Below are positions 26,191 to 36,109 of a stretch of 64,000 nt of DNA, in pieces (the stretch's first letter is position 1; each line of letters opens with the position of its first letter). The DNA is from Bradyrhizobium sp. Ec3.3. Its GTDB lineage: Bacteria > Pseudomonadota > Alphaproteobacteria > Rhizobiales > Xanthobacteraceae. The stretch is from positions 62,001-126,000 of the forward strand of contig NZ_AXAS01000018.1 of the NCBI RefSeq assembly GCF_000472925.1, written 5' to 3'. A program made the position numbers and the translations under genes. The notes beneath the pieces were generated by a model. It had not been told where the DNA came from. It did no database searches and saw only the letters and a program-made list of their open reading frames with translations.

Positions 26191-27747
26191 TTACTCCATC
26201 ACCGCATGCTCCGGCCCGGCCGCCTGCTTGCGCAACGCGGCCTTGGTCGAGCCGATCATCAGGGCCAGCGGGATGGTGCAGAGGATGAAGATCATCACGA
26301 GCGAGTAGTCGTGCGCGAAGGCGATGATCTGCGCCTGGATGGCGACGATCTTGTCAGCCATGGCGCGGCCGGCGTCGGTGGAGAGGTTGATCATGCCGGC
26401 TACATCAGGCATCTGCAGCGCGTGGTTGAACGGGTTGATGTGCTCGGAGAGGATCGCATAGGTCTTGCGCGAGCCCTGCGTCAGCTCGGCGATGACGATG
26501 GAGATGCCGACCGAGCTTGCGACGTTGCGGAGCAGCGTCAGCATCGAGGTGCCGTCGGTGCGCAAATCGTTCGGCAGCGTCAGGAACGACACGGTCGAGA
26601 GTGGCACGAAAACGAGACCGAAGCCAAAACCCTGGAAGATGCTGACGGTAATGATCTCCGGGGCCTGGGTCTGGTCGGTCCATCCGGTCATCTGGAACAG
26701 CGAGCCGGCGGTCAGCGTCAGCCCCGCAATGATCAGCGTGCGCGCCTCGAAATAGCGCATCATGCGGCCGACCAGCATCATGGCGAGGAAGGTGCCGAAG
26801 CCGCGGGTCGCGAGCAGTTCACCCGCGGTGATGATGGGATAGCCGATGACGTTCTGCAGGTAAGGCGAGGCCAGCGCCATGGTCGAGTACAGCACAAGTC
26901 CCATCACCGTCATGAAGATGCAGCCGGTGAGGAAGTTGCGGTCTTTGAACAGCGCGAAGCGGATGAACGGCCGTGAGGTCGTGAAGGAGTGGGCGAAGAA
27001 ATAATAGAAGGCGATGGCGGAGACCACGAACTCGGTCACGATCTCGGCCGATTCGAACCAGTCGAGCTGCTCGCCGCGGTCGAGCGCGAGCTGGAGTGCG
27101 CCGATCGCAATGGCCAGCGCCGTGAAGCCGAACCAGTCGAATTTCAGGCTGAGATCCTTTTTGGTCTCGTCCATGAAGACCATCAGACCGAGCACGGTGA
27201 TCACGCCGAACGGCAAATTGACGAAGAACACCCAGTGCCAGGAATAGGTCTCGGTCAGCCAGGCCCCGAGCGAGGGGCCCATGATCGGGCCCATCATCAC
27301 GCCCATGCCCCAGATCGACATCGCCTTGGCGCGTTCCTGGAGCGTGTAGGAATCCAGCATCACTGCCTGCGACAGCGGCACCAGCGCGGCGCCGAACACG
27401 CCCTGCAACAGGCGGAACAGCACCATCTGGTTGATGTCCTGTGCGAGCCCGCACAGCACGGAGGCGAGTGTGAAGCCGGCCGAGCAGACGATGAAGATGC
27501 GCTTGCGGCCGTAGCGGTTGGCGATCCAGCCCACCGGTGCGGTCATGATCGCGGCGGCGACGATGTAGGAGGTCAGGACCCAGTTGATCTGGTCCTGCGA
27601 GGCCGACAGCGTGCCCTGCATGTAGGGCAAAGCGACGTTGGCGATCGTCGTGTCCAGCGCCTGCATGATGGTCGCGGTCATGGCGCAGATCGTCACCATG
27701 TTCCGGCGCAGGCCGGGAACCATCGCTGTGCTGGCGGGACCGGACAT
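26191..27747 (-). CDS. emrB: DHA2-family multidrug efflux permease (EmrB/QacA type)
   Basis: A 518-residue major facilitator with about 14 membrane spans, the hallmark of the DHA2 subfamily. Motif A is seen in WIANRYGRKRIFI and the antiporter motif C in MMGPIMGPSLGAWLTE. It would export drugs or other toxic compounds with proton antiport, working with the HlyD-type adaptor encoded five bases upstream and an outer membrane TolC-type channel not present here. It is the last gene of the marR-emrA-emrB operon and ends beside a family A repeat. Confidence 0.93.
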   Translation of the reverse strand: MSGPASTAMVPGLRRNMVTICAMTATIMQALDTTIANVALPYMQGTLSASQDQINWVLTSYIVAAAIMTAPVGWIANRYGRKRIFIVCSAGFTLASVLCGLAQDINQMVLFRLLQGVFGAALVPLSQAVMLDSYTLQERAKAMSIWGMGVMMGPIMGPSLGAWLTETYSWHWVFFVNLPFGVITVLGLMVFMDETKKDLSLKFDWFGFTALAIAIGALQLALDRGEQLDWFESAEIVTEFVVSAIAFYYFFAHSFTTSRPFIRFALFKDRNFLTGCIFMTVMGLVLYSTMALASPYLQNVIGYPIITAGELLATRGFGTFLAMMLVGRMMRYFEARTLIIAGLTLTAGSLFQMTGWTDQTQAPEIITVSIFQGFGFGLVFVPLSTVSFLTLPNDLRTDGTSMLTLLRNVASSVGISIVIAELTQGSRKTYAILSEHINPFNHALQMPDVAGMINLSTDAGRAMADKIVAIQAQIIAFAHDYSLVMIFILCTIPLALMIGSTKAALRKQAAGPEHAVME

Positions 27748-27752
27748 CGACG

Positions 27753-28922
27753 TCAGTCTTCCTTGTCCTGGTTGGCATTCGCCGACAGGCCGAGCAGGCC
27801 GGCGAGCGAGCGCTGGTGGCCGGTGTCGATGGTGGCATAGACGCTCATGCCGGCCTTCAGCTTCTTCACGAACTTGTCGCTTTCGTCGAAATAGATCCGC
27901 ACCGGCACGCGCTGCACGACCTTGACGAAATTGCCGGTGGCGTTCTGCGGCGGCAGGATCGCGAACTGCGCGCCGGTGCCCGGCGACAGCGAGCCGATCT
28001 TGCCCTTGAACACATGGTTGGGGAACGCATCGACCTCGAGCGTGACTGGTTGCCCGACCGCGACATAGGTGAGGTCGCTCTCCTTCGGATTGGCGTCGAC
28101 CCAGGGGTGGGCGATGTCGACGATGGAGAACACCGGCGTGCCGGCGGCGACGAAGCGGCCGAGCTGGATCTGGTCGACCTGGGTCGCCACGCCGCTCATC
28201 GGGGCACGCAGCACGGCATGGTCGAGATTGCGCTGGGCGTCATCCAGCTTGGCCTTGGCCTGCACATAGGGCGGGAACTCTTCCAGCGGCAGGTCGGGAT
28301 TGCCGAGCAGCTGCGTCTTCGCGTTGGAGAGCTGCTGCTTGACGAACTGCGCCTGCGCGCCGGCCGTGACCATCGCGTTCGACGCGTTGTCCAGGTCGAG
28401 CTGCGACCCATAATTGTTCTTCACCAGCGCCTGCTTGCGCTCGACGTCGCGCTGCTTCAGGTCCATGCCCTGCTGGGCGAGATCGAGCATCTGGCCGTAG
28501 ATTTTGACGTTGGCGACGAGGTTGTCGTAGGTGGTCTTTGCTTGCGCGAGCTGCGCCTTGGCCTCCTCCACCGCGAGGCGGAACGGGACCGGATCGATCT
28601 CGAACAGCTCGTCGCCCTGCTTGACGAGCTGACCTTCCTTCACGACGACCTTGTTGATCTTGCCGGAGATGTCGGGCGTCACCAGCACCTTCTGCGCGCC
28701 GACATAGGCATCATCGGTGCCGACATAGCGGCCGCCATGCAGATAGAAGGTGATGCCGCCGATCGCGGCCGCCGCGGGCAGCACCACCATCAGCAGGAAG
28801 CGGCGATAGCGGCGCAGGCCGGCGAGCAGCCGGCGACGCGGCTCGGCCGCGAGCTTCTTGCTAGGCTTGCCGCTCTGGCCGCCCTTCTGCTCGGGGGCGA
28901 ATTTCAGGACCTGATCAGCCAT
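27753..28922 (-). CDS. emrA: HlyD/EmrA-family membrane fusion protein
   Basis: About 389 residues from ATG 28922, which follows AAGGAGC; a longer frame from 28955 lacks a ribosome site. A basic cytoplasmic N-terminus precedes one membrane span (FLLMVVLPAAAAIGGITFYL). Then come the split lipoyl domain (TDDAYVGAQKVLVTPDISGKI and LDHAVLRAPMSGVATQ), an alpha-hairpin coiled coil of about 100 residues, and a beta-barrel. It bridges EmrB to an outer membrane channel across the periplasm. Its start overlaps the end of the marR gene by eight bases, so the three genes form one operon. Confidence 0.93.
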   Translation of the reverse strand: MADQVLKFAPEQKGGQSGKPSKKLAAEPRRRLLAGLRRYRRFLLMVVLPAAAAIGGITFYLHGGRYVGTDDAYVGAQKVLVTPDISGKINKVVVKEGQLVKQGDELFEIDPVPFRLAVEEAKAQLAQAKTTYDNLVANVKIYGQMLDLAQQGMDLKQRDVERKQALVKNNYGSQLDLDNASNAMVTAGAQAQFVKQQLSNAKTQLLGNPDLPLEEFPPYVQAKAKLDDAQRNLDHAVLRAPMSGVATQVDQIQLGRFVAAGTPVFSIVDIAHPWVDANPKESDLTYVAVGQPVTLEVDAFPNHVFKGKIGSLSPGTGAQFAILPPQNATGNFVKVVQRVPVRIYFDESDKFVKKLKAGMSVYATIDTGHQRSLAGLLGLSANANQDKED

Positions 28923-29397
28923 AGCGCTGCTCCTTACGTGCTTGTTCCGCTCCACTGGTCTGGATGGCGTGACGCACGTTTTCCTTGATTGTTTCGAGTT
29001 GGGTGAGGAGACGATGGGCGTCCGCCGGGTTGATGCCGTCGAGCGCGTTGGCCGTGAGCTCGGACTTCAGGCCGCTCATCTTGCCGAGCAGCGCGCGGCC
29101 GGCCTTCTTCAGATAGAGGCGGTTGACGCGGCGATCGCTGGCGTCGCTGCGGCGCTCGATCCAGTCATTGTCGCAGAGCTTGTCGATCAGCCGCGTCAGG
29201 GTGATCGGCTGCATCTCCAGGAGCTCGGCGAGCTCGGACTGCTTCATGCCCTCGCTGCGCTCGACCTTGGCCAGCACCGCCCACTGCGCGCGGGTGATGC
29301 CGTAGCGGGATGCCTCCTTGTCGGCATAGACCCGGAGCAGGCGATACAGCTCGCCGAGCGTGAACAGGAAGTTCTGATCGACCGACGTGCGGCTCAT
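28915..29397 (-). CDS. MarR-family transcriptional regulator
   Basis: A 160-residue regulator from ATG 29397, preceded by GGAG; an upstream in-frame start at 29424 adds nine residues. The winged helix-turn-helix is seen in MKQSELAELLEMQPITLTRL and the wing in IERRSDASDRRVNRLYL, which contains the conserved DxRxxR. It probably represses its own emrAB operon and releases DNA when a ligand binds. A palindromic operator overlaps its start region. The stop overlaps the emrA start. Confidence 0.92.
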   Translation of the reverse strand: MSRTSVDQNFLFTLGELYRLLRVYADKEASRYGITRAQWAVLAKVERSEGMKQSELAELLEMQPITLTRLIDKLCDNDWIERRSDASDRRVNRLYLKKAGRALLGKMSGLKSELTANALDGINPADAHRLLTQLETIKENVRHAIQTSGAEQARKEQRYG

Positions 29398-29441
29398 AAG
29401 CTTGGTCTCCAATAAGCTTTGCATATAATAAGCAAGCTTAT
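29396..29441 (-). promoter_or_regulatory. Operator/promoter of the marR-emrAB operon
   Basis: ATAAGCTT occurs at 29396-29403 and 29412-29419, and its reverse complement AAGCTTAT at 29434-29441. The last two form an 8-base inverted repeat with a 14-base spacer. The spacer holds an AT-rich stretch (GCATATAATA) suited to a -10 region read leftwards. This is a strong candidate MarR binding site for autorepression. Confidence 0.7.
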
Positions 29442-29554
29442 GATTATTTCATGGCAAGTTAACGCGGCGCTGCTCCGCCACAAAAGCATGGCTGGCAGCC
29501 ATTCGAAGCCGCGCCCTTTGGGTTCCCGGTCCGGAAATGCTAAAAGCCTGCGCG

Positions 29555-30046
29555 ATGAGCCTCGTAAAGCCGGCCTTTCCCGCGCCTGACCACGATCACG
29601 GCCGCTGCACTGCGGATGCCTTGACGCATGCGGAAGCCGTCTGCGAGCAGCGCGCGCAGAAATTCACGCCGATCCGCCGCGAGGTGCTCAAGGCACTACT
29701 CTCGAGCCACCGTCCGCTTGGGGCCTATGAAGTGATCGACGAGCTTGCCAAAACGATGCCGCGGCCCGCGCCGATCACGGTCTATCGCGCGCTCGAGTTC
29801 CTGATGGCCAATAGCCTCGCGCACCGCATCGAGAGCCGTAACGCCTATCTCGCCTGCGCCCACGACCACGATGCGACCTCGGCGGTCGCGTTCCTGATCT
29901 GCGAGCGCTGCGGCCTCGTCGGCGAGATTCCGGCTGCGTCCGTCGCGCAAGGCCTCAACCAGGCTGCCCGCGCCTCCGGTTTTGCCCCCAAACTGTCTGT
30001 GGTCGAGATCACGGGCACCTGCACCCATTGTCAGAAAGCTTCTTAA
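29555..30046 (+). CDS. zur: Fur-family zinc uptake regulator
   Basis: About 163 residues from ATG 29555 (ATG 29537 is an in-frame alternative). The N-terminal winged helix contains KFTPIRREVLKALLSSHRPLGAYEVIDEL and ITVYRALEFLMANSLAHRIES. The C-terminal dimer domain has two CxxC pairs, ICERCG and CTHC, for structural zinc, and HDHD residues for the regulatory metal. The wording fits Zur rather than Fur or Irr, so it probably represses zinc uptake genes when zinc is ample. The next gene, a DMT permease, starts 34 bases later and may be co-transcribed. Confidence 0.85.
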   Translation: MSLVKPAFPAPDHDHGRCTADALTHAEAVCEQRAQKFTPIRREVLKALLSSHRPLGAYEVIDELAKTMPRPAPITVYRALEFLMANSLAHRIESRNAYLACAHDHDATSAVAFLICERCGLVGEIPAASVAQGLNQAARASGFAPKLSVVEITGTCTHCQKAS

Positions 30047-30080
30047 TCAACAAACGGCGCCAAGCCGGTCCCGGGAAGAT

Positions 30081-31034
30081 ATGTCGATCGAACCAACAAG
30101 CCCATCCGCCGGCCGCCCCCTGAGCGCCGGCGCCATCGCCCTGATGCTCATGCTGTGCCTGACCTGGGGTTTCAACCAGATCGCGGTGAAGCTGGTCATC
30201 CCGGATATCCCGCCGGTGCTGCAGGCGACCATCCGCTCGATGGGAGCGCTGCCGGTGGTGTTCATCATCGGCACCTTGCGCGGCGCAAAATTCTTCGAGC
30301 GCGACGGCACGCTTGCCGCAGGCCTCATCGCCGGGCTGATGTTCGGCCTCGAGTTCGTGCTGATCTATGAGGGCCTGCGCTTCACGCCGGCCTCGCGCGC
30401 CGTGGTCTTCCTCTACACCGCGCCGTTCTTCGTTGCGCTCGGCTCCTACCAGGTGCTGGGCGAGCGGCTCAGCGGCACGCAGTGGCTCGGGCTCGCCGTC
30501 AGCTTTGCCGGCGTGGCGCTTGCGATCGGCGTGCCGCAGCCCAACGTGGATTCACAGGTCCTGCTCGGCGACCTCATGATCGTCGGCGGCGCCGCGCTGT
30601 GGGCGGCGACCACGCTGGTCGCCAAGTCGACGCGGCTGCGCTTCGCCCCGCCGGAAAAGGCCATCGGTTACCAGGTCGCGATGTCGATCCCGATTCTGGG
30701 CCTGGCCGCGTACCTCCTGGGCGAGTCCATTCCCCATACCCCGAGCCCGCTCTCGATCACGCTGATGGTGTTCCAGGCGGTCTGGGTCGTCGGAACGACG
30801 TTCACGCTTTGGTTCGCGCTGGTGAAGGCCTATTCGGCGAGCAAATTGTCGGCTTTTACCTTCATCACCCCTTTGTTTGGCGTCGTCGCTAGCTATTTCA
30901 TCCTGCATGACACCCTCAGCCTCACGTTCGGGGCCGCCGCCATCCTTGTAATTGCTGGGCTTTTTCTGGTTAACCGTCCCAGCCAAGAAGCTGCGGCCCC
31001 GCGCGATGCATTGCTGAATGTCACCAAAACCTGA
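30081..31034 (+). CDS. EamA/DMT-family transporter
   Basis: A 317-residue permease with ten membrane spans arranged as two EamA repeats: roughly residues 15-150 and 165-300. The motif IYEGLRFTPASRAVVFLYTAPFFVALGSYQVLGERL is typical of the drug/metabolite transporter superfamily. ATG 30081 follows GGGAAG. It is an exporter or importer of small metabolites; the substrate cannot be read. It lies between zur and ispG on the same strand with short gaps (34 and 12 bases), so co-transcription with either is possible. Confidence 0.87.
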   Translation: MSIEPTSPSAGRPLSAGAIALMLMLCLTWGFNQIAVKLVIPDIPPVLQATIRSMGALPVVFIIGTLRGAKFFERDGTLAAGLIAGLMFGLEFVLIYEGLRFTPASRAVVFLYTAPFFVALGSYQVLGERLSGTQWLGLAVSFAGVALAIGVPQPNVDSQVLLGDLMIVGGAALWAATTLVAKSTRLRFAPPEKAIGYQVAMSIPILGLAAYLLGESIPHTPSPLSITLMVFQAVWVVGTTFTLWFALVKAYSASKLSAFTFITPLFGVVASYFILHDTLSLTFGAAAILVIAGLFLVNRPSQEAAAPRDALLNVTKT

Positions 31035-31046
31035 TATTTGGACCCC

Positions 31047-32330
<1,284 letters not shown>

Positions 32331-32374
32331 AACTGAGCGGAGTGATTTTGCTCCGCTGGTGCCCCATTCTCCGC

Positions 32375-32536
32375 TGTCGTCCCGGCGCAGGCCGGGACCC
32401 ATAACCCCAGGGAGAGGTTGTGGCGCGAGCTGGTAAACGCGAGTCTTCGCCAAACCCAATCCTGTGGTTATCGCGACGAGCGCAAGCGCTCGCGCGGGGG
32501 TCCCGGGCTCGCGCTACGCGCGCCCCGGGACGACGA
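32375..32536. repeat. Extragenic palindromic element, family B-like (copy 4)
   Basis: A 162 bp element bounded by GTCGTCCCGG and CCGGGACGAC, with inner hairpins including CGAGCGCAAGCGCTCG. It is the GTCGTCCCGG variant of family B with extra inserted sequence. It fills most of the 286 bp gap between ispG and the next gene. Confidence 0.7.
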
Positions 32537-32616
32537 ATTGAGTTTGTGGCTCCGGATTGCGCTTCGCTCCATCCGCGCTACCATGCCCTCAATCAAAACG
32601 ATTGGGAGCAACACCC

Positions 32617-33513
32617 ATGAGCTCGCTCGCCGGCAAGCAGGGTCCGCGCTATCGCCACATGGCAGACGACGGCGCACCGTATGAGACCATCGCCGTCGAA
32701 AAACTCACGCCGATCATCGGCGCTGAAATCACCGGCGTGGACATCGGCAAGCTCGTGTCCGACGATGCGCGCTCCAACCGGCAGATGGACGAAGTCCATC
32801 GCGCGCTGGCCGAAAACCTCGTCATCTTCTTCCGGGACCAGCACATCACGCCGCAGCAGCATCTCGCCTTCGGACGCAAGTTCGGCGAGCTGCATTTTCA
32901 TCCCGCCGCTCCGCATGAGGACGACGATCCCGCGCTGATGAAGATCTATGCCGACAAGAACTCGCCGCGCGCCAATGGCGAGGGTTGGCATTCCGATGTG
33001 TCCTGCGATCTCGAGCCGCCGATGGGATCGATCCTCTACATCAAGCAATGCCCGCCGCGCGGCGGCGACACGCTTTTCGCCAACATGTATGCGGCCTATG
33101 AGGCGCTGTCGGACCGCATGAAAGCCTATCTCGACGGCCTCATCGCGCTGCATGACGGCGAGCCGATCTATCGCGGGCTCTACGCCAATTACGGCGTCGC
33201 CGACAAGCAAAGCTACCCGCATGCCGAGCACCCCGTGGTGCGCACGCACCCCGTCACGGGCAAGAAGGCCCTCTACGTCAACCGCGGCTTTACCCGCAAC
33301 ATCAACGGCATTCCCCGCGACGAGAGCGACGCGATGCTCGCTTATCTCTATCAGCACGCGGAAAACCCGCTGTTCCAGTGCCGCTTCCGCTGGACCGAGA
33401 ACGCCATCGCCTTCTGGGACAACCGCTGCACCCAGCACCGCGCGATGTGGGACTACTGGCCGCACACACGGTCAGGGACGCGCGTGACGGTGAAGGGGGA
33501 GCGGCCGGTGTAG
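32617..33513 (+). CDS. TauD/TfdA-family Fe(II)/2-oxoglutarate dioxygenase
   Basis: A 298-residue jelly-roll dioxygenase. The iron-binding HxD is in EGWHSDVSCDLEPP, the distal His is near the C-terminus in CTQHRAMWDYW, and the 2-oxoglutarate-binding Arg follows in HTRSGTRVTVKG. VIFFRDQHITPQQHLAFGRKFGELH is the typical N-terminal part. Such enzymes oxidise taurine, alkyl sulfates, phenoxyacetates or related acids. An ssuABC-like transporter lies 20 kb away, but there is no direct link. ATG 32617 follows GGGAGC. The substrate is unknown. Confidence 0.9.
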   Translation: MSSLAGKQGPRYRHMADDGAPYETIAVEKLTPIIGAEITGVDIGKLVSDDARSNRQMDEVHRALAENLVIFFRDQHITPQQHLAFGRKFGELHFHPAAPHEDDDPALMKIYADKNSPRANGEGWHSDVSCDLEPPMGSILYIKQCPPRGGDTLFANMYAAYEALSDRMKAYLDGLIALHDGEPIYRGLYANYGVADKQSYPHAEHPVVRTHPVTGKKALYVNRGFTRNINGIPRDESDAMLAYLYQHAENPLFQCRFRWTENAIAFWDNRCTQHRAMWDYWPHTRSGTRVTVKGERPV

Positions 33514-33525
33514 CGCTTGGCGTCC

Positions 33526-34338
33526 GTGAGGGCCATCATTGCAGCGGTCGTTGCTTCGCTTCTTCCGCTGTTGCTCGCGCCGGTCGATGCGAGGCATGCC
33601 GTACCGGCGCGGAAGATCGTGCGCGCGAAGCCCAGGCCCAATCCCAAGCTCGCGCCCGAAAAATGTGAGCCGGCCAGATTCCGCATCGTCGTGGACGTCG
33701 GCCACACCGCCGAAGCGCTTGGCGCGGACAGCGCTCGCAACGATCCCGAGTTCGCGTTCAATCTCCGGCTTGCCAGGCTCATCTCGGAGAAACTGAAGTC
33801 GGAAGGTTTTGCCACGACGCGCCTGCTGGTGACGGAAGGCCGGGCGAGGCCGAGCCTGTTCAAGCGCGTCAACGCCGCCAACGACTGGCGGGCCGATCTC
33901 TTCCTGTCGATTCATCACGACGCCGTGCCGGACAAATTTTTGGAGCAGTGGGAGTTCGAGGGCGCAAAAAGCCATTTCAGCGACCGCTTCTCCGGCTATT
34001 CGCTGTTCGTCTCGCGGCAGAACCCGCGATACGCAGCGAGCCTCGCGTTCGCCCGGCTCGTGGGTAAGGAGCTGAAGGCGCAGGACCTGACTTACGCGCA
34101 CCAGTACACGCTGCCGCTGATGGGCCGCTATCGTCACGAACTCGTGGACAAGGATGTCGGGGTCTATCGCTACGACCAGCTCGTCGTGCTCTCACGCACG
34201 AGAAGCGCCGCGGTGCTGCTGGAGGCTGGCTCGATCATCAACCGTGACGAGGAGATGGCGATGAACTCGCCGGAGCGGCAGCAGGTGATTGCGACAGCGG
34301 TGGCCGCCGCCATGGAGGAATTCTGCGAGAAACGCTAG
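33526..34338 (+). CDS. N-acetylmuramoyl-L-alanine amidase
   Basis: About 270 residues from GTG 33526 (TTG 33517 is an alternative). A Sec signal peptide (AIIAAVVASLLPLLLAPVDA) directs it to the periplasm. The Amidase_3 domain has the zinc ligands in VVDVGHTAE, NDPEFAFN (Glu) and SIHHDA, and the catalytic Glu in LLEAGSIINRDEE. It cleaves the amide between muramic acid and the stem peptide during wall turnover or cell separation. There is no AMIN or SPOR domain. It starts 12 bases after the TauD-type gene and may be read with it. Confidence 0.9.
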   Translation: MRAIIAAVVASLLPLLLAPVDARHAVPARKIVRAKPRPNPKLAPEKCEPARFRIVVDVGHTAEALGADSARNDPEFAFNLRLARLISEKLKSEGFATTRLLVTEGRARPSLFKRVNAANDWRADLFLSIHHDAVPDKFLEQWEFEGAKSHFSDRFSGYSLFVSRQNPRYAASLAFARLVGKELKAQDLTYAHQYTLPLMGRYRHELVDKDVGVYRYDQLVVLSRTRSAAVLLEAGSIINRDEEMAMNSPERQQVIATAVAAAMEEFCEKR

Positions 34339-34351
34339 TCTGGTGCAACAC

Positions 34352-34431
34352 CGTCATTGCGAGCGCAGCGAAGCAATCCAGACTGTCGCCGCGGAAAGAC
34401 TCTGGTTTGCTTCGCTGCGCTCGCAATGACG
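34352..34431. repeat. Extragenic palindromic element, family C (copy 1)
   Basis: CGTCATTGCGAGCGCAGCGAAGCAATCCAGA...TTTGCTTCGCTGCGCTCGCAATGACG, arms of about 25 bases around a short centre. It lies between the convergent amidase and antiporter genes and could terminate both. Confidence 0.8.
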
Positions 34432-34453
34432 ATCGGCGGAGACACCCGCCCAT

Positions 34454-36064
34454 TCACAGCGGCACCCTCTGAAACTCCCGGTTCGCCAGGCTTGCTTCCT
34501 CCAGATCGAGATCGCGCTCGATTCGTCGCCTTGCTTCGTCGGTGATCTTGCCCTCGCGCAGGAGCTCATGGATGAACCTGCGCTCGGCACTGATCAGCTC
34601 GCGCGTCAGCGCGGTGCCGGCGGCGGAGACGTCGTGGCGGCTCGGTTCGAGCGAATCGGGAAGCTGGCTGGCGCGGATTTCGTGCCGGGCGCGCAACAGG
34701 TGCACGACCTCGCCAGACAGCTCCTTCTCCGCGGCGAGCGTATCGAGCGACCTCAGGGCGGCATCGAGCGCCTGGCGCCGTGCGGCGATCTCGGCCTCGT
34801 GCTCGGCAACGTGTTCGGAGCGGCCGGCTTGGGCCACGCCGAGCCATCGCACCACCTTGGGCAGGCCGAGGCCGACGCCGACCAGCGTGACGAAGATGAC
34901 GCCAAAGGCGACGAACAGGATCAGGTCACGATAGGGGAAGGCCTGGCCGCCTGGCAGCACGAAGGGCAGCGCCAGCGCCGCCGCGAGCGACACCGCACCG
35001 CGCACGCCGGTGAAGGCCAGGGTGAACACCCATTGCCAGGGCGGCGAGGGATCGCGCCGGCGCAGGCTCTCGCTCAGCATCCGCGGCAGGTAGGTTGCGG
35101 GATAGAGCCATGCAAAGCGCGCGATGACCACGATGACCACGACCACGCCAGTCGCGATCAGGATCTCGTCGAGCGGAAACGCCTTTGACTGCTCATAGAG
35201 AGCGCGCATCTGGAAACCGGTGAGCAGGAACAGGATGCCCTCGATCAGGTAGATCACGAGGTCCCAGAAGAAGATGCCCTGCAGGCGCGTCGCCGATGAA
35301 ATCCACAACGGCCCGTTCCAGCTCACATAGAGCCCGCAGGCGACGGTGGCGATCACGCCGCTTCCGCCGACATGCTCAGGCAGCCAATAGGCGAGGTAGG
35401 GCGTGATCAGCGACAGCGTGATCTCGACCTGCGGATCCCTGGCCCATTTGCGGGCGCGCAAGGAGAGCCAGCCGACCCCGATGCCGTAGGCGACCTCGCC
35501 GGCGATGATGAGGAGGAATTCGCCGGTCGCAAGCGGCAGCGAGAAGCTGCCGGTCATGATCGCGGCGAGCGCGAAGCGGTAGAGGATCAGCGCGGTGGCA
35601 TCGTTGGCAAGCCCTTCGCCTTCGAGCACCACCAGGATACGGCGCGGTATGTGCAGCTTGCGTGCGATCGCAAGCGGCGCCACCACGTCGGGCGGCGCGA
35701 CGATGGCACCTAACAGGAAGCCGGTGGTCCAGGGCATGCCGATCAGGAAATGCGCAGCGGTTGCCACCATCGCCGCTGTGAAGATCACGCAGCCGACCGC
35801 GAGCAGCACGATCGGGCGCAGATTGTTCCTGAACTCGCGCCAGCTCATGGCGACGCTCGCCGAGTAGATCAGCGGCGGCAGCACCAGCAGCAGCACGAGC
35901 TCCGGCGGCAGCTCGACACGCGGCATGCCCGGCACGAAGGCCAGGCCCACGCCGGCCAGCATCAAGAGGATGGCGGGCGCGATGTTGAGGCGCCGGGCCA
36001 CCAGCGCCGTACCGGCGAGCACGCCGAGCAGGATCAGAAAGATCTGAAATCGCGCTTCCACCAT
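34454..36064 (-). CDS. CPA1-family Na+/H+ antiporter
   Basis: A 536-residue protein with about 12 membrane spans over residues 1-400, followed by a cytoplasmic tail of about 130 residues rich in Arg/Glu helices. The ion-binding region GEGLANDATALILYRFALA (ND motif near residues 150-160) and GVRGAVSLAAALALP are the hallmarks of the NhaP/CPA1 group. It would exchange sodium or potassium for protons and help pH and salt balance. The gene reads alone; the beta-lactamase gene upstream is on the same strand with a 45-base gap, so joint transcription is possible. Confidence 0.9.
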   Translation of the reverse strand: MVEARFQIFLILLGVLAGTALVARRLNIAPAILLMLAGVGLAFVPGMPRVELPPELVLLLVLPPLIYSASVAMSWREFRNNLRPIVLLAVGCVIFTAAMVATAAHFLIGMPWTTGFLLGAIVAPPDVVAPLAIARKLHIPRRILVVLEGEGLANDATALILYRFALAAIMTGSFSLPLATGEFLLIIAGEVAYGIGVGWLSLRARKWARDPQVEITLSLITPYLAYWLPEHVGGSGVIATVACGLYVSWNGPLWISSATRLQGIFFWDLVIYLIEGILFLLTGFQMRALYEQSKAFPLDEILIATGVVVVIVVIARFAWLYPATYLPRMLSESLRRRDPSPPWQWVFTLAFTGVRGAVSLAAALALPFVLPGGQAFPYRDLILFVAFGVIFVTLVGVGLGLPKVVRWLGVAQAGRSEHVAEHEAEIAARRQALDAALRSLDTLAAEKELSGEVVHLLRARHEIRASQLPDSLEPSRHDVSAAGTALTRELISAERRFIHELLREGKITDEARRRIERDLDLEEASLANREFQRVPL

Positions 36065-36109
36065 TCTTTCACTTGGCCCGGAAGCGCGGCCGAGGTCAAT
36101 GCGGCGGGA

